Source: Taiwanofungus camphoratus | Lineage: Eukaryota; Basidiomycota; Agaricomycetes; Polyporales; Taiwanofungaceae | Length of the DNA: 64,000 nt | Reading direction: 5' to 3' | Assembly (NCBI GenBank): GCA_003999685.1 | Contig: CP021225.1 | Location: 372,001 to 436,000 of the forward strand | Part shown: positions 50,125-60,424 of the stretch, piece after piece | Layout of the letters: each line of letters opens with the position of its first letter | Position numbering within the stretch: the first letter of the stretch is position 1 | Position numbers and translations under genes: made by a program | The notes under the pieces: model-generated | Databases searched by the model: none | What the model was told of the DNA's origin: nothing | Seen by the model: only the letters and a program-made list of their open reading frames with translations

Positions 50125-51178
50125 TTACATATTTCGCCGCCGTCTGTCCTTAGTCAACTTCTGCAATTCGTTTTCCATCATTTTCATTTTTGACTGTTGC
50201 TCGTCATGAGCGCGTTTGAGCTCTTCTATCTCATCCTTGTATGTCGCCTCCTTCGACCCCGCTGCCAAGACCATCTCCGCTTGTAACTGCTTCGTTGCAT
50301 GACGGATTATCTCTACCTGTCGTTCGAGCTCGTTTTGAAGTTCAATACCGGCCTCGGTCTGGGGGACGATCTTTTTCTCGTCAACAATCTCGCGCTGCAT
50401 TTGAAGTGTCTGCGGAAGATTGTTGATTATGTTCTGCATAACCGTCTTTGCGGAGACCGCTGTATTATAATTGCGGGTCATCCGAGCGCCGGCGTCAATT
50501 GCATCCTTGAAGAAGGTACTCTTGCTTGCGAGCTCTTTCTCCCGAGAAGTGCCAATCTCTAAAGTGACATCCTCCCACATGGTCGTGACGATCAAGACAT
50601 TCTTCATGGCGTCAGTCCCGCATATCTTTTCGAACAATCGGAAGTTCTCTTTCGCGATCCCACCTATGCGGTTATCGGAGATTCGGTGCATATATATGAT
50701 TCCAGACAGTTTTCTGCCCGCCTCGTATCTGGAGAGTACATTGTGAGTCACTCAAAGGCAATCTCGGTAATGATACGGCGTTGGCATAAAGCACTCACGT
50801 CCGCTCAAGAAAACTAGCAATGTCATTTAGTATGTCTGCCTGCGATTTATAAGTGTCATCGAATCCTGGTGTGTCGATCAACGTGACCATCTGGTGGGCT
50901 AAAACACACTCTGCTATTTGGACGTGGTCTGTGCACGATAGGAGGCCGGTCCCCACTCGAAGATCCGATCCACAAACACGATTGATGAACTGAGTGACAA
51001 GGACAGTCAGTATGTTTATTATTTCGCCATCGTCTCCACTGACCGTCGTTTTTCCAGCCCCGGTAGGTCCCGTCACTCTGTGAGTGAAAGCAGAACTGGT
51101 ATAAGATCTGTAGACTGAAGGAACACTAGGGACATACGCAATAAGTCTCGATTTTCCGTCCAATATACTCAAGTTCAT
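50125..51178 (-). CDS. AIG1/GIMAP-like GTPase, copy E
   Basis: Four exons (51138-51178, 51044-51077, 50799-50989, 50125-50728) give 289 residues starting MNLSILDGKSRLIA. The 34-base exon encodes VTGPTGAGKTT. G3 is LIDTPGFDDTYKSQAD. The block GIIYMHRISDNRIGGIAKE and CGTDAMKNVLIVTTMWEDV follows. The tail is a short coiled coil (YKDEIEELKRAHDEQQSK) ending TKDRRRRNM. A good donor (GTAAGA) overlaps the last codons, so a further 3' exon is possible and the true C-terminus may be longer. The polybasic RRRR near the end recalls copy A. The nearest TATA-like word (51343-51348) is 165 bases upstream, farther than in its relatives. Confidence 0.85.
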
Positions 51179-52595
51179 GGTTGCTGTATGCACGCCACAG
51201 CCAGAGTCAGATTGAGCCTACAGTCAGAGTCAGATTGAGCTTCATTATTCAGTCTTGCTCGCCCACTAATGAAGTACGCGTCTCGACTTGCTCGAGCTCC
51301 GTGTCTGCCTCGCGATTTAGGCACGCTCAACGCATTCTCAGGTATATATTTTGGGCTGATCTTCTGCTTTCCACCTTCGCATCGATGGGTCCCCAGAACG
51401 TAGATGCGTCATCCGAGTTAATCACGGTGATTGTACGTCTGCCAAGACCGAGGGCGCTTGTTATTGTATCTCCTCATGGTAGCCTTGCTCTTGCTGCTTA
51501 TTAGAACCCTTCAGTCAATGAACGAAACGTGTGTTTCATCCGGCTTGTTTGATGTCCTGTCTGCGGCAGCCTCCTAAGCGTTCTCGTTCTGTGGAACTCC
51601 CTGATCGGCGTGCAATCCTGCGCTGGCCTGAACGTGTTTGAGATCGTCGTACTAGACAACGCCGGCCAGTAGCACGTAACTTTGCCTGACACCTACAGTG
51701 TGTTGACGCGGAGCGCTCATCTCTGGGTTTACGCAATATAAACGAGGGGAGTTGCAAGCATATCCATTCCGGATCATCGAAAGGCGAGATGATTGTCACT
51801 ATCGTCAAAGCATCGGCACGAGTCCTATCTACAACTGGGGTTTCCCACCGAGGAAGAGGACGCAACAGCTTCGAGAGTTGACGGCATCCTAACCTGTGGG
51901 CAGCCTGCGACTGGCCCTCTGTACATGTAGTGAATGGCGAGAACTGCGTCATCGCACTTCCGTCAAGGTCAGCATTAACAAATAAGAACATGGTACACTG
52001 ATTTTTCGAGCCTGCGAGGAAATAGGGTATATAAATGATGTCTCTGCTGCATATTATATTTGAATCCTTGCCTTCTGAGTCGTCGAATTAGCAGATAGTA
52101 TTACACGGCGCGCTTCCTATAATACAAGGTGACCGTAGAAAGTAAGTATGACAATTGAAACACGAGCGACTCGGAGTCAAGCTGCTCGGTCCTGCGTAAG
52201 TTGTTGAGCGGATGGAGTCACTGCGCTTCGAGGTTATTCGGTTACAGCGCTGCACTTGACAGTAAGTACTGGATCTCTTTGTTGTGGTGGTTTGCCAGTG
52301 GATGTTCGAGTTTCGAACAACTCCGAGTCAGGTATTGTAGACCGAGCTTCAATGTGCGGGCATCATATCTGGCCTTGGAATCTTGACCTCACTTCGGCAC
52401 TCCCCTCCTTTGTCACCCTTCTACACTTCTGCTTCGTCAACATGCGTATGAAGGCCCTTCGACGGCTGTCTGTTGTATGCATGCGGATTCTGATAAACTG
52501 GTAATTCCCATAGAGTCATCTGCCCAGTCACTATTAGATACTTGGCGATGCGCTGGCTCCTGCAGGGGCCCATTATCGGGAGCTTCTCAGTGTAC
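51179..52595. other. intergenic stretch between GTPase copies E and F
   Basis: 1.4 kb with short frames, for example 51536-51991 (-), that are Arg/Ser-rich and carry no motif. A short direct repeat, CAGAGTCAGATTGAGC, occurs twice at about 51200-51240. Confidence 0.4.
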
Positions 52596-53746
52596 TCACT
52601 GGTAAAGTGTGTTATTTATTGCCGCCTCGAACGGGGCGTTGTCGGTTGTCTGATTTCCCCACTGCGGATCGCTACCAACGACAGGGAAAGCCAAGAGCAG
52701 GTCTTCGGACCCCTTCAAATCAGGACCCAAGTTTTTGTTCGGCATTCTTCTCACAATGTTGGGCAAGTGCTGGAGCTTGTCTCGCGCAATGTCTTCCCGT
52801 GGCTCCTTATTCTCGTCTTTGATGTCTTTCAGTCTCTTGTCCAACACCTCAACCTCGACTTGGAAGGATCTCATTTCGTTTTCATAGGAGGACTCGTGCA
52901 TTGCGAATATTCCACTCATTTGAAGTTCTGATCACTCAACTGGTCAGCCCATTGTGAAATTCTACTGCTGTTCGTCTCTGGGTTCCTCTTGCCTTCATCC
53001 CCCGCCGCATTCAGAGCGCCTCCGGTTGATTCGCCAAGAGTCTCCGTAGAGTGTGACCCCTTGAGGCGTTGTTGTGCCTTAACTCCTGAACACCTCGGCC
53101 GATGGCATCGTTGAAGAATAGGGATTTCGTCCGAAATTCATCCTCCTTATGTTAGCCAACCTCTACGGAGACACCCTCTTACACATCGGTAACGATTGCT
53201 ACGTTCCTAAGCGCTGCAACTCCGCAAACGTTCTCGAACGACTGAATATTTTGGACCGCTCATCCGCCCATTCGCGTGCCTGTCGTCCGGCGCAAATATA
53301 CGACGCCAGCCAGACGCATGCCGCCAAGGTGTGAAATCAGTCACGTATTTACCGCGATGCGCGGTAAGGGGACTCACGTTTGCCTTAAGTACTCAACAAT
53401 CTTCTTCGAGACTTCTGCTTGTGGCTTCTCGGTTCTGCCAAAACCCGAAGCCTTGGTGAGGGCAATCGTTCGGCCGTCCAGCTCCTCGTTGTTCCCCGTC
53501 TATACCTGGTCCATAGCTGGCCTCCAGAGCTGACTCGCTGAGTGTATTAATGAAGTATAAGCCCCTTCGTCAGCAGGTGGGTGTTATTGATCACTCTGTT
53601 GGCCGCTGTCATACCTAAGTCTTCCCGGATCCTGCAGGACCCATCATTCTGAATAAGAATACATAAGCTTGGCTTGCTCATGGGTTCGGAGCCAACAGTG
53701 CTGCATTAGAGACGTACGCAAGGACAATTGGTCGTTGACCAGACAT
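52596..53746 (-). pseudogene. heavily decayed AIG1/GIMAP-like GTPase, copy F
   Basis: The first exon is intact (MSGQRPIVLA, start 53746, donor GTACGT). The P-loop exon reads MMGPAGSGKT, but a TAG replaces the codon that should close it. The third exon begins FINTLSESALEASYG, shifts frame and has lost DTPG (it reads TKASGFGRTEKP). In the fourth exon VVYLRRTTGTRMGG, RNVAIVTDV and LFFNDAIGRG can be followed between several stops. A separate downstream part (52596-52919) still shows a coiled-coil frame. This is the oldest-looking relic of the cluster, although its TATA box is still present. Confidence 0.8.
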
Positions 53747-53837
53747 GATCGGCCTCGAACGGGTCAAGGTAGGTCTATGATAACTAGATGAAGGAGGTAT
53801 AACGGCGAAATGCTCCTTGCGTCTGTACCACTGAAAG

Positions 53838-53844
53838 ATATATA
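53838..53844 (-). promoter_or_regulatory. TATA box left upstream of GTPase relic F
   Basis: The minus strand reads TATATA about 95 bases before the relic's ATG at 53746. Confidence 0.4.
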
Positions 53845-54362
53845 CTCCTCCTGTCGATCATCCACGTTTCTCCTGCGGTCAGTTAAGTATGCATACAGTC
53901 CTAATCGCTTCCATTCATTTATAGCGCTCAGAGTTCACTCCTGTCTGCATACAGCTGCTTGTGTCTGACCAATTGCAGGCGTCCAATATGTTTCACTGAG
54001 TGGTCTACTCGATCCAGGTTTATGCCTTGCGCATCAACAGCTCGTCCCTTACTGTGCGGCGTGATACGCTTCCGGTCTTTCGTTGTCTAGATCATGGCGC
54101 CGTGGAAGCGCAACAGAAGGCGATGTTGTATTTCACTTGACTGCGATGTCCTGCGTGTTCATAACCGAAGTTATGTATATTTTCAGCGAGATCAATTTCT
54201 GCTGCCTTCACATAAACACATGGAAATTCTCCTCCTGTGAAAGCATGCGTCTAGTTAGTGAGCTCTCGGCCCCAGACAATTTAATTTCCGTGTACGGCCC
54301 CATGTACTTAACGACACATTCGGCAAAGACTCAAAGTCCAACCCAACGCAGACTCTGGAAAC
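53845..54362. other. divergent intergenic stretch between copies F and G
   Basis: Half a kilobase shared by the upstream sides of relic F (-) and copy G (+). No coding frame is convincing. Confidence 0.4.
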
Positions 54363-54368
54363 TTTAAA
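54363..54368 (+). promoter_or_regulatory. TTTAAA TATA-like box of GTPase copy G
   Basis: The word TTTAAA lies about 60 bases before the ATG at 54427. Copy I has the same word 70 bases before its own start. Confidence 0.4.
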
Positions 54369-54426
54369 GGATCGACCGGGATCAAGATTCTACCTTGCTA
54401 TCTGTTCTTCGCAACATACAGGAAAT

Positions 54427-55528
54427 ATGAAACCTCCAAGACCTCGGAGGCACTCTCCAAAGCTCAAGCCGGTAAATATCGCGTATGTTTTTATTTGTGT
54501 ATTTAACAAGTTACGCTGCTCAATTTCCACGCAGAGTAATGGGACCCACCGGATCAGGGAAAACCTCAGTGAGATCTTATTCCAGGCAAGATAGACACAT
54601 TAGGCTTATCTCAAACTCTAGTTCATCAATCTCGCTAGCAGCTCCCATTTACGAGTTGGATGTGGCTTAGAATCAGCTACCGATCGTATACAGTCGTCGC
54701 AACCGTTCGTGTTGGACGACTACTACAGTATAACCCTGGTTGATACACCTGGGTTCGACGACACTACCAAGAGCGACGCAGAGACCCTTACAATAATTGC
54801 CAACTTCCTGTCGGACGCGTAGGGTTCCCATGATAGTGTACTTGATCGTGAAACTGACGTTCACATTTTCGGCATGTAGGTACAGGAAAAAGGTGCAATT
54901 GAATGGAATCATATACCTGCATCGTATTTCCGATAATCGGATGGGAGGATCAGCCATGCGTAACTTCAATTTGTTTCGCGATATTTGTGGTGAAGCTGCG
55001 CTCTCTAATAGCGCGATCGTCTTGAACATGTGGGATGAAGTTAGCAGAGACGTGAGGGAGGCTCGTGAAAGGGAGCTCTTTGAGAAGGACATTTTCTTCA
55101 AGCCAGCGATAACGGCCGGTGCTAGCAAGTTTTATCATGAGAACAACGTTCCATCTGCACATACGATAATACGCTACCTTGCAGCCAAGCACCCCAAACC
55201 TCTGCAGATCCAGAAGGAGTTAGTTGACAAGAAGCTCCCTGTTTACGGGACAATTGCTGGCACCAGACTGCTGGGTGAGCTGGCTGAGAAAGAGCTGAAG
55301 CATCAGAAGCAGTTGCAGGAGATGGAAAGGGAGATTCAGGAAGCCATCAGGTTGAAGGACGAGGACGATCGGAGGGAGCTGGAAGAAGCGCGTCGCCGGT
55401 TGGAAGAGGCCGGTCGCAAGCTAATGGAGGAACAGGCGAGACTTCGAGCAGACAGAGGAAAGCCAATTGCAAGATCCCCTTTACTACAACGATTCATTTT
55501 CTGCTTTGGGCCTGCCATGGATGCATAA
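54427..55528 (+). CDS. AIG1/GIMAP-like GTPase, copy G
   Basis: Four exons (54427-54482, 54535-54568, 54622-54818, 54880-55528) give 311 residues starting MKPPRPRRHSPKLKPVNIA. The 34-base exon encodes VMGPTGSGKTS. G3 is LVDTPGFDDTTKSDAE. The block NGIIYLHRISDNRMGG then CGEAALSNSAIVLNMWDEV replaces the usual G4 with LNMW. The tail is a strong coiled coil (KHQKQLQEMEREIQEAIRL, EEARRRLEEAGRKLMEEQ) ending FIFCFGPAMDA without a CaaX box. It pairs with copy I by FINLASxSxLRVGxGLESxTD and by RYLAAKxPxxLQIQKELVD. It is divergent from relic F, and it and copy I are the only family members on the plus strand. Confidence 0.87.
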
Positions 55529-57195
55529 AACCATCAAGTCGCTAAAGTTATGCAACTTTGATCATCGTCTTTCCATGTGCGTACCTACTATCCATACTCC
55601 CGTCATCATGCTAGTAAGATGATCTCACATAAGTAACTTCATCTTTAGCTGTCGCCTATATTATTCATGCCTCGTATTTATCCTGAAAATTGCAGCTAAA
55701 GTTTTCTTGTATAATCGCTCCTGCAAGACTATTTGAAGTCAACTAGTTGATATCACTACGCTTTCCAACGGTAGAACTGTTCGGACGGTAATGTAGCATC
55801 GCAACTTCTCCGATACGTTGAGCTGTTTGAGCTCGGCGGCGCACGTGACAACGCCCATGGCAGTAGTGTTGCTTTTTCCCGAGAGTCCCTAAGTATCAAC
55901 AACTTCCATTTACAGCTGGTTGGTCTGGATCTTTGTCTCTTGATAATTGTCTGTTCGCATGGTATTCAGAAACTGTGTGACCCCTTGCGAGAACCTACAT
56001 TGATAGGACATGCTATCACTGCAGTCTTGACATTGACTCTGCTACTACAGCTACGCTTCCGCCCGAAAGTGCGGCAATATCATTCAGCTAATTAGCTGAT
56101 GACATATGCCTACTGTCAGATTAAAGATGCAATACACGTTGAAGCGCACAGCGAAGTCAATGAATATGCTTGCTGGAACTTCTCTATTACTGTTCTGGCG
56201 ATTCCACAAATGTGCTCCTCATAACATTTCCTTCGGTCTTCAGTCATCTCGACTGATCTAACACTGTGCATGTCTACACACCTTGTTTGCCTTTACTCCA
56301 CTAAAACATGAAGGCATCCCCAGAATTCAGTTTGCAGCATGTTATCATTCCGGATTGCTCGAGCAGTCTGCTCCAAACCTCGATTTTTGTCATCACCTTT
56401 CTAGACAGAGTTATGGTCCAGATCCGATATAGAATGCACTGGTCACATCCGGTGTATCGTCTCTGCACGTGAGACGTAACGAACCCGATGGTATGTGCAT
56501 TGTTTCGTCAAATATATTATTCTCTGATTTCATGAAGCACATACTTGTTCTCTTTTTCCAGCCCTCTTCAATCAATATCGGTAACGCCAATGAATGCAAT
56601 CTATACAGGAGGACTTGTGTACGAATAAAGTATCCAGAGTCTCTCAAGATGAACAGGTGGGAAGAGACATCCAATTGTATGTGCTTGACTGTTCGGTGTA
56701 TATGCCATCAACCGCGAACCATCCAAGCCGTAAGCGGTCTTTTATCGATAATTGGGAGCGGATAAATCACGGACGAGAGTGTTTAACGAAAGAAGATTTT
56801 CAGTCTTGACGCTTTGAAGGACTTGATATCACACTCCTGGCCTTTCACACTGTCTAACTGGAAACATACGGTCATTCATGATGAAATGAATAGCCGACTC
56901 AGTCGTGATTGACAGAGTTCATATATAGCAGATGCATTATAGCTCTTCACACACTACGGAGAATCCCAGTCGAGGATACGTCAAGATGTCGCCAGAACAC
57001 GAAGATAACAATTCCGGGCTGCAACTCTTCCTCATTACACAGTTACTCTGATCAAAACCTTGGTATCATCCGATATACTCAGGAGCTCACCATATACGCC
57101 GATTTGTTTCGAGAAGGCAGCATCATATAATAACCTGTCAACGAGATTGATCAGGGTGCCGATTCTGTACGTTCAGCTCCATACCTTGATCCTAG
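55529..57195. other. convergent intergenic stretch between copies G and H
   Basis: 1.7 kb between two 3' ends. It is AT-rich, with short frames only, and nothing was recognised. Confidence 0.45.
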
Positions 57196-58991
57196 TCATT
57201 GAATGCAGCAGCAGCCGCAGCAGCCGCCCTGTATACTCTCTCTCTCAGTATTATTACCCGGCTGTGACCCTGTCTCCGATGGCTCAGTCTTCTTTCCTGA
57301 CATCCGCTCATTTAGAACTGCTTCTGGGTTTGAGTATGTCCCCTGGTTCACAGCTATGACTGTCTTGGTACGAGTTCCTCGTGGGAATGTATCTGTGTTC
57401 GTACCTTCCTTGCCTACCGAACCTTGTTGACTACTACTTATCCCGTAGCCTTCTTTCGCGGACTTCGAAGACTCTCTACTGGCTAGCGGAGGTAACAGAT
57501 GTTTGTCAGAGTGAGCTGAGCCTGGTGGCGATATTTTCGCCGGGATCTCAGGATCTGGTGGAGGGTGCAACCGGTCCTGGGCCGTTAGAGGGGCTTGAAC
57601 TATGTCCGAGCGTGATTCTTCGTAAGTTTCAGAGCCTATTTGGGGACCGATGGACTCATGATCAAGGACTGGATAGGGTTGCTGCAGTCCTACGGTCTCT
57701 TTTGAAGAACGCTGTGGTCCCACCACGTCCGCTTTCGGGGGGCGCGGCGTTCCTGTAATTTCTGCACCGATATTTTGTTCGTCATCCCCAACGGACGTTA
57801 TATCATCCCGCGGCGTTCTCTGTTGCGCCTTGTCCTGAGGAGCCGACACCCAAACTTCTCCGATCCGAGTAAACCTCTCCATAAGCTGTAGCAAGCTCAG
57901 CAAGCGATCTTGCGTCAACTCCTGCGACAGCTTAACCTTCTCCCGCTCGATCTCGTTCATCTTCTCCCGTAATCTCGCAGTCTTTGCTTCAATATCCCTC
58001 AACGCTTCTTGTTGCGATTCCTCTTTATTTGTCAATACTAAATCCATCTCGTCTCGCAAGCGGTCAATCGTTTGTTGATGTTTGTGCGCCAGTTGTTCGA
58101 GCTCGCGCTTGAGTTCCGTTCCTGCTTCCGTCTGCGGAAGTTGCTTGTGTTCGTCGACGGTTTCGCGCTGGACTTGGAGTACCTTCGGTTGCTTGACCAA
58201 TAGATTTTGCAGAATTTCTTTTCCCGAAATCGGCGTATTGTAATGGCGAAAGATTCGGGCACCTTGATCAATGGCATCCTTGAAGAAGTTGCTGTTATTT
58301 ACGAGCTCCCTTTCTCTGCTTTCGCCGACCTCTTCTGACACTTGTTCCCACATGTTGGTAACGATGGCCACATTCTCCAGTGCTGCATCACCGCACACCT
58401 TCCGGAACAATCGGAAGTTCTCGACAGCAATCCCGCCCATGCGAGTGTCTGTGATTCGATGCAAGTATATGACACCGGCCAGCTTTGTGCCTTTCTTATA
58501 TCTAGTTTAATGTCAATCAAACGTGATTAGACCAGTTCCATCGTGACATGTTATCCCAAAACTTACGTTTCATGCAAGAAAGCAACAATTTCTTTCAAGA
58601 CATCTGCCTGCGGTTTCTCTGTATCATCAAAACCTGGTGTATCGATAAGAGTGATTGTTCCCTCCGACATCTCCAGTCTGGCGATCTGGATGTTGGCTGT
58701 GCATGACTGCAGGCCATGCCCCACTTCCAAGGCTGACCCACTGACCGTATTGATGAACTATGATGCGTCTCATTAGAATATTGCAATCACCATATTCCAA
58801 TAGTTAAGTAACGTTGTGCCATACCGATGTCTTTCCAGATCCAGTGGGGCCCATCAAACTGTGAGTGATATACATTAGATATAGCTCCGCCGTCGCCTCA
58901 GCATCGGGGCAGGCAATGTTGTGCCTAAAGCTGGGACGTACGCAATCAGGTTTGGTCCTGCTGGATGCATTTCGGGTCCAGGACTGTTCAT
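57196..58991 (-). CDS. AIG1/GIMAP-like GTPase with CaaX-type lipidation tail, copy H
   Basis: This is the longest intact copy, 526 residues from four exons (58942-58991, 58825-58858, 58567-58757, 57196-58501), starting MNSPGPEMHPAGPNLIA. The P-loop LMGPTGSGKTS spans residues 18-28 and LIDTPGFDDT ends at residue 74. GVIYLHRITDTRMGG and CGDAALENVAIVTNMWEQV lie at about 101-147, with TNMW where a G4 motif would be. A coiled coil covers about 215-290 (KHQQTIDRLRDEMDLVLTN, TARLREKMNEIEREKVKLS). A long Pro/Ser/Gln-rich disordered linker then leads to GGCCGCCCIQ. The last four residues, CCIQ, fit a farnesylation CaaX box, and the extra cysteines fit palmitoylation, so membrane anchoring is likely. 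A TATA box lies about 80 bases upstream. Confidence 0.87.
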
Positions 58992-59068
58992 GTTGCTCAA
59001 TCAAGTAGTGGTTTGAACGAAAGAAAAAAAAAACAAGCAAGACGTTGATCCTATTCGGGGGCTGGAGG

Positions 59069-59076
59069 ATATATAT
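59069..59076 (-). promoter_or_regulatory. TATA box of GTPase copy H
   Basis: The minus strand reads ATATATAT about 80 bases before the ATG at 58991. Confidence 0.5.
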
Positions 59077-60350
59077 TTGATGTCCTGCCCCTGGTTCGCA
59101 GGTCGTGTTCCCTGGTGTCTTCCACTCCTTCTCCTGCAGGTGGTCCACACTATGTTGTGCCATTCTTGTACTCATCTGCGTATGTTTCCGGCACGTTTCC
59201 TGACAGCTTCCATTCATCACGAGCGCTCTTGTCATCCTTTTTGGCGCGCAAAGGACATCCACCAGATTGGTATTCTTGGAGACAGAGGCATGCATGCTCG
59301 AAGTCTACATCGGGTTGTGCACTCCAAGTCGCAGTGCAAAGGAATTCAAAGCATTGACTTATCGTTATAGCATCTTTCCGACCTTGATACAACTAGTAGT
59401 GTCACCTAATAATGCTGCAATCAGATAGATTCTCGCGATGTCTATCAACACCGTCTCGTTGATGGGTCAAGATAGGCATGTACTCGAGCATGTCTTAGGC
59501 GTGTTGCAACTGCATTCAGACTCAGATCTTCCGCGTCCAGGGCTGACGGTACCAAAGTTGACCTTTGTCAGAGCCTTTTCCGATATGTTCGAGCATTTTG
59601 TCGTGCAAAGTCGTTTTGTCTAATGATTCTTATCGACGCCTGCAGGATTAATCCGGGCTATTCTACAATGATCTGTCGCTCCGTGGCACTTGCAGGAAAC
59701 TAGATTTCTATAGCAGCCTCTTTCTTGTTTTTGAGATCTACACAGATGTCTCGAAATGTACAAGTTTGTTGCTACCACAAGAAATGACAGAAGCTACCAG
59801 TGGTTTGCACCTCTGGCCGTGATGGAGACATGCATATACATTTCTTACTATGGCACATGTTTGCATGTTCCGTAAATTCTCAGGCATATTAATTGATTGG
59901 CACTAACGAAGTTTTCATTACAGCCGCTTGAGTATGTTTCCCCTTTCTCTACTATACATTGGGAGCGTTCATAGATGTCCCGTCAGCATGATCATGTGTG
60001 CGCACCAGCTAACGTTTGCGATGATCATTACAACTCGCATCTAGCGGCCTAGTCCCAGAACTCATGTTATATCCACAATCGCTCACTGGTACACTCTTTA
60101 TAGTTCAATGTCTGTGTTACCGCAACCGGAGCAGTCCGGCAATTTGGCTTCGCGAATTCCGTCGACGTCTCGTTCTAACTCACTGGTATGTATTGAACAC
60201 GAGGTTCATGCGTGGCCAAGACACATCGCTTGTATGTAAGGGAGCCCCAGGTCTCAGTAAACGATTTACTCTGGTGATAATCAAACACGACACGGAAGAG
60301 ATGCAGGGCAGGAAACCGGAGTAGTCACGAAACATGCATGGATCTCATGC
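59077..60350. other. divergent intergenic stretch between copies H and I
   Basis: 1.3 kb upstream of both genes, with short motif-less frames only. It may hold shared control sites, but none was identified. Confidence 0.4.
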
Positions 60351-60357
60351 TTTAAAA
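60351..60357 (+). promoter_or_regulatory. TTTAAAA TATA-like box of GTPase copy I
   Basis: The word lies about 70 bases before the ATG at 60425, like the TTTAAA of copy G. Confidence 0.4.
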
Positions 60358-60424
60358 GACAAAAGAGGTTCTCGACTAACCTCGTTTTGTTTGCTGTTCA
60401 CTCTGCCACTCCTTGCTTATCGGA

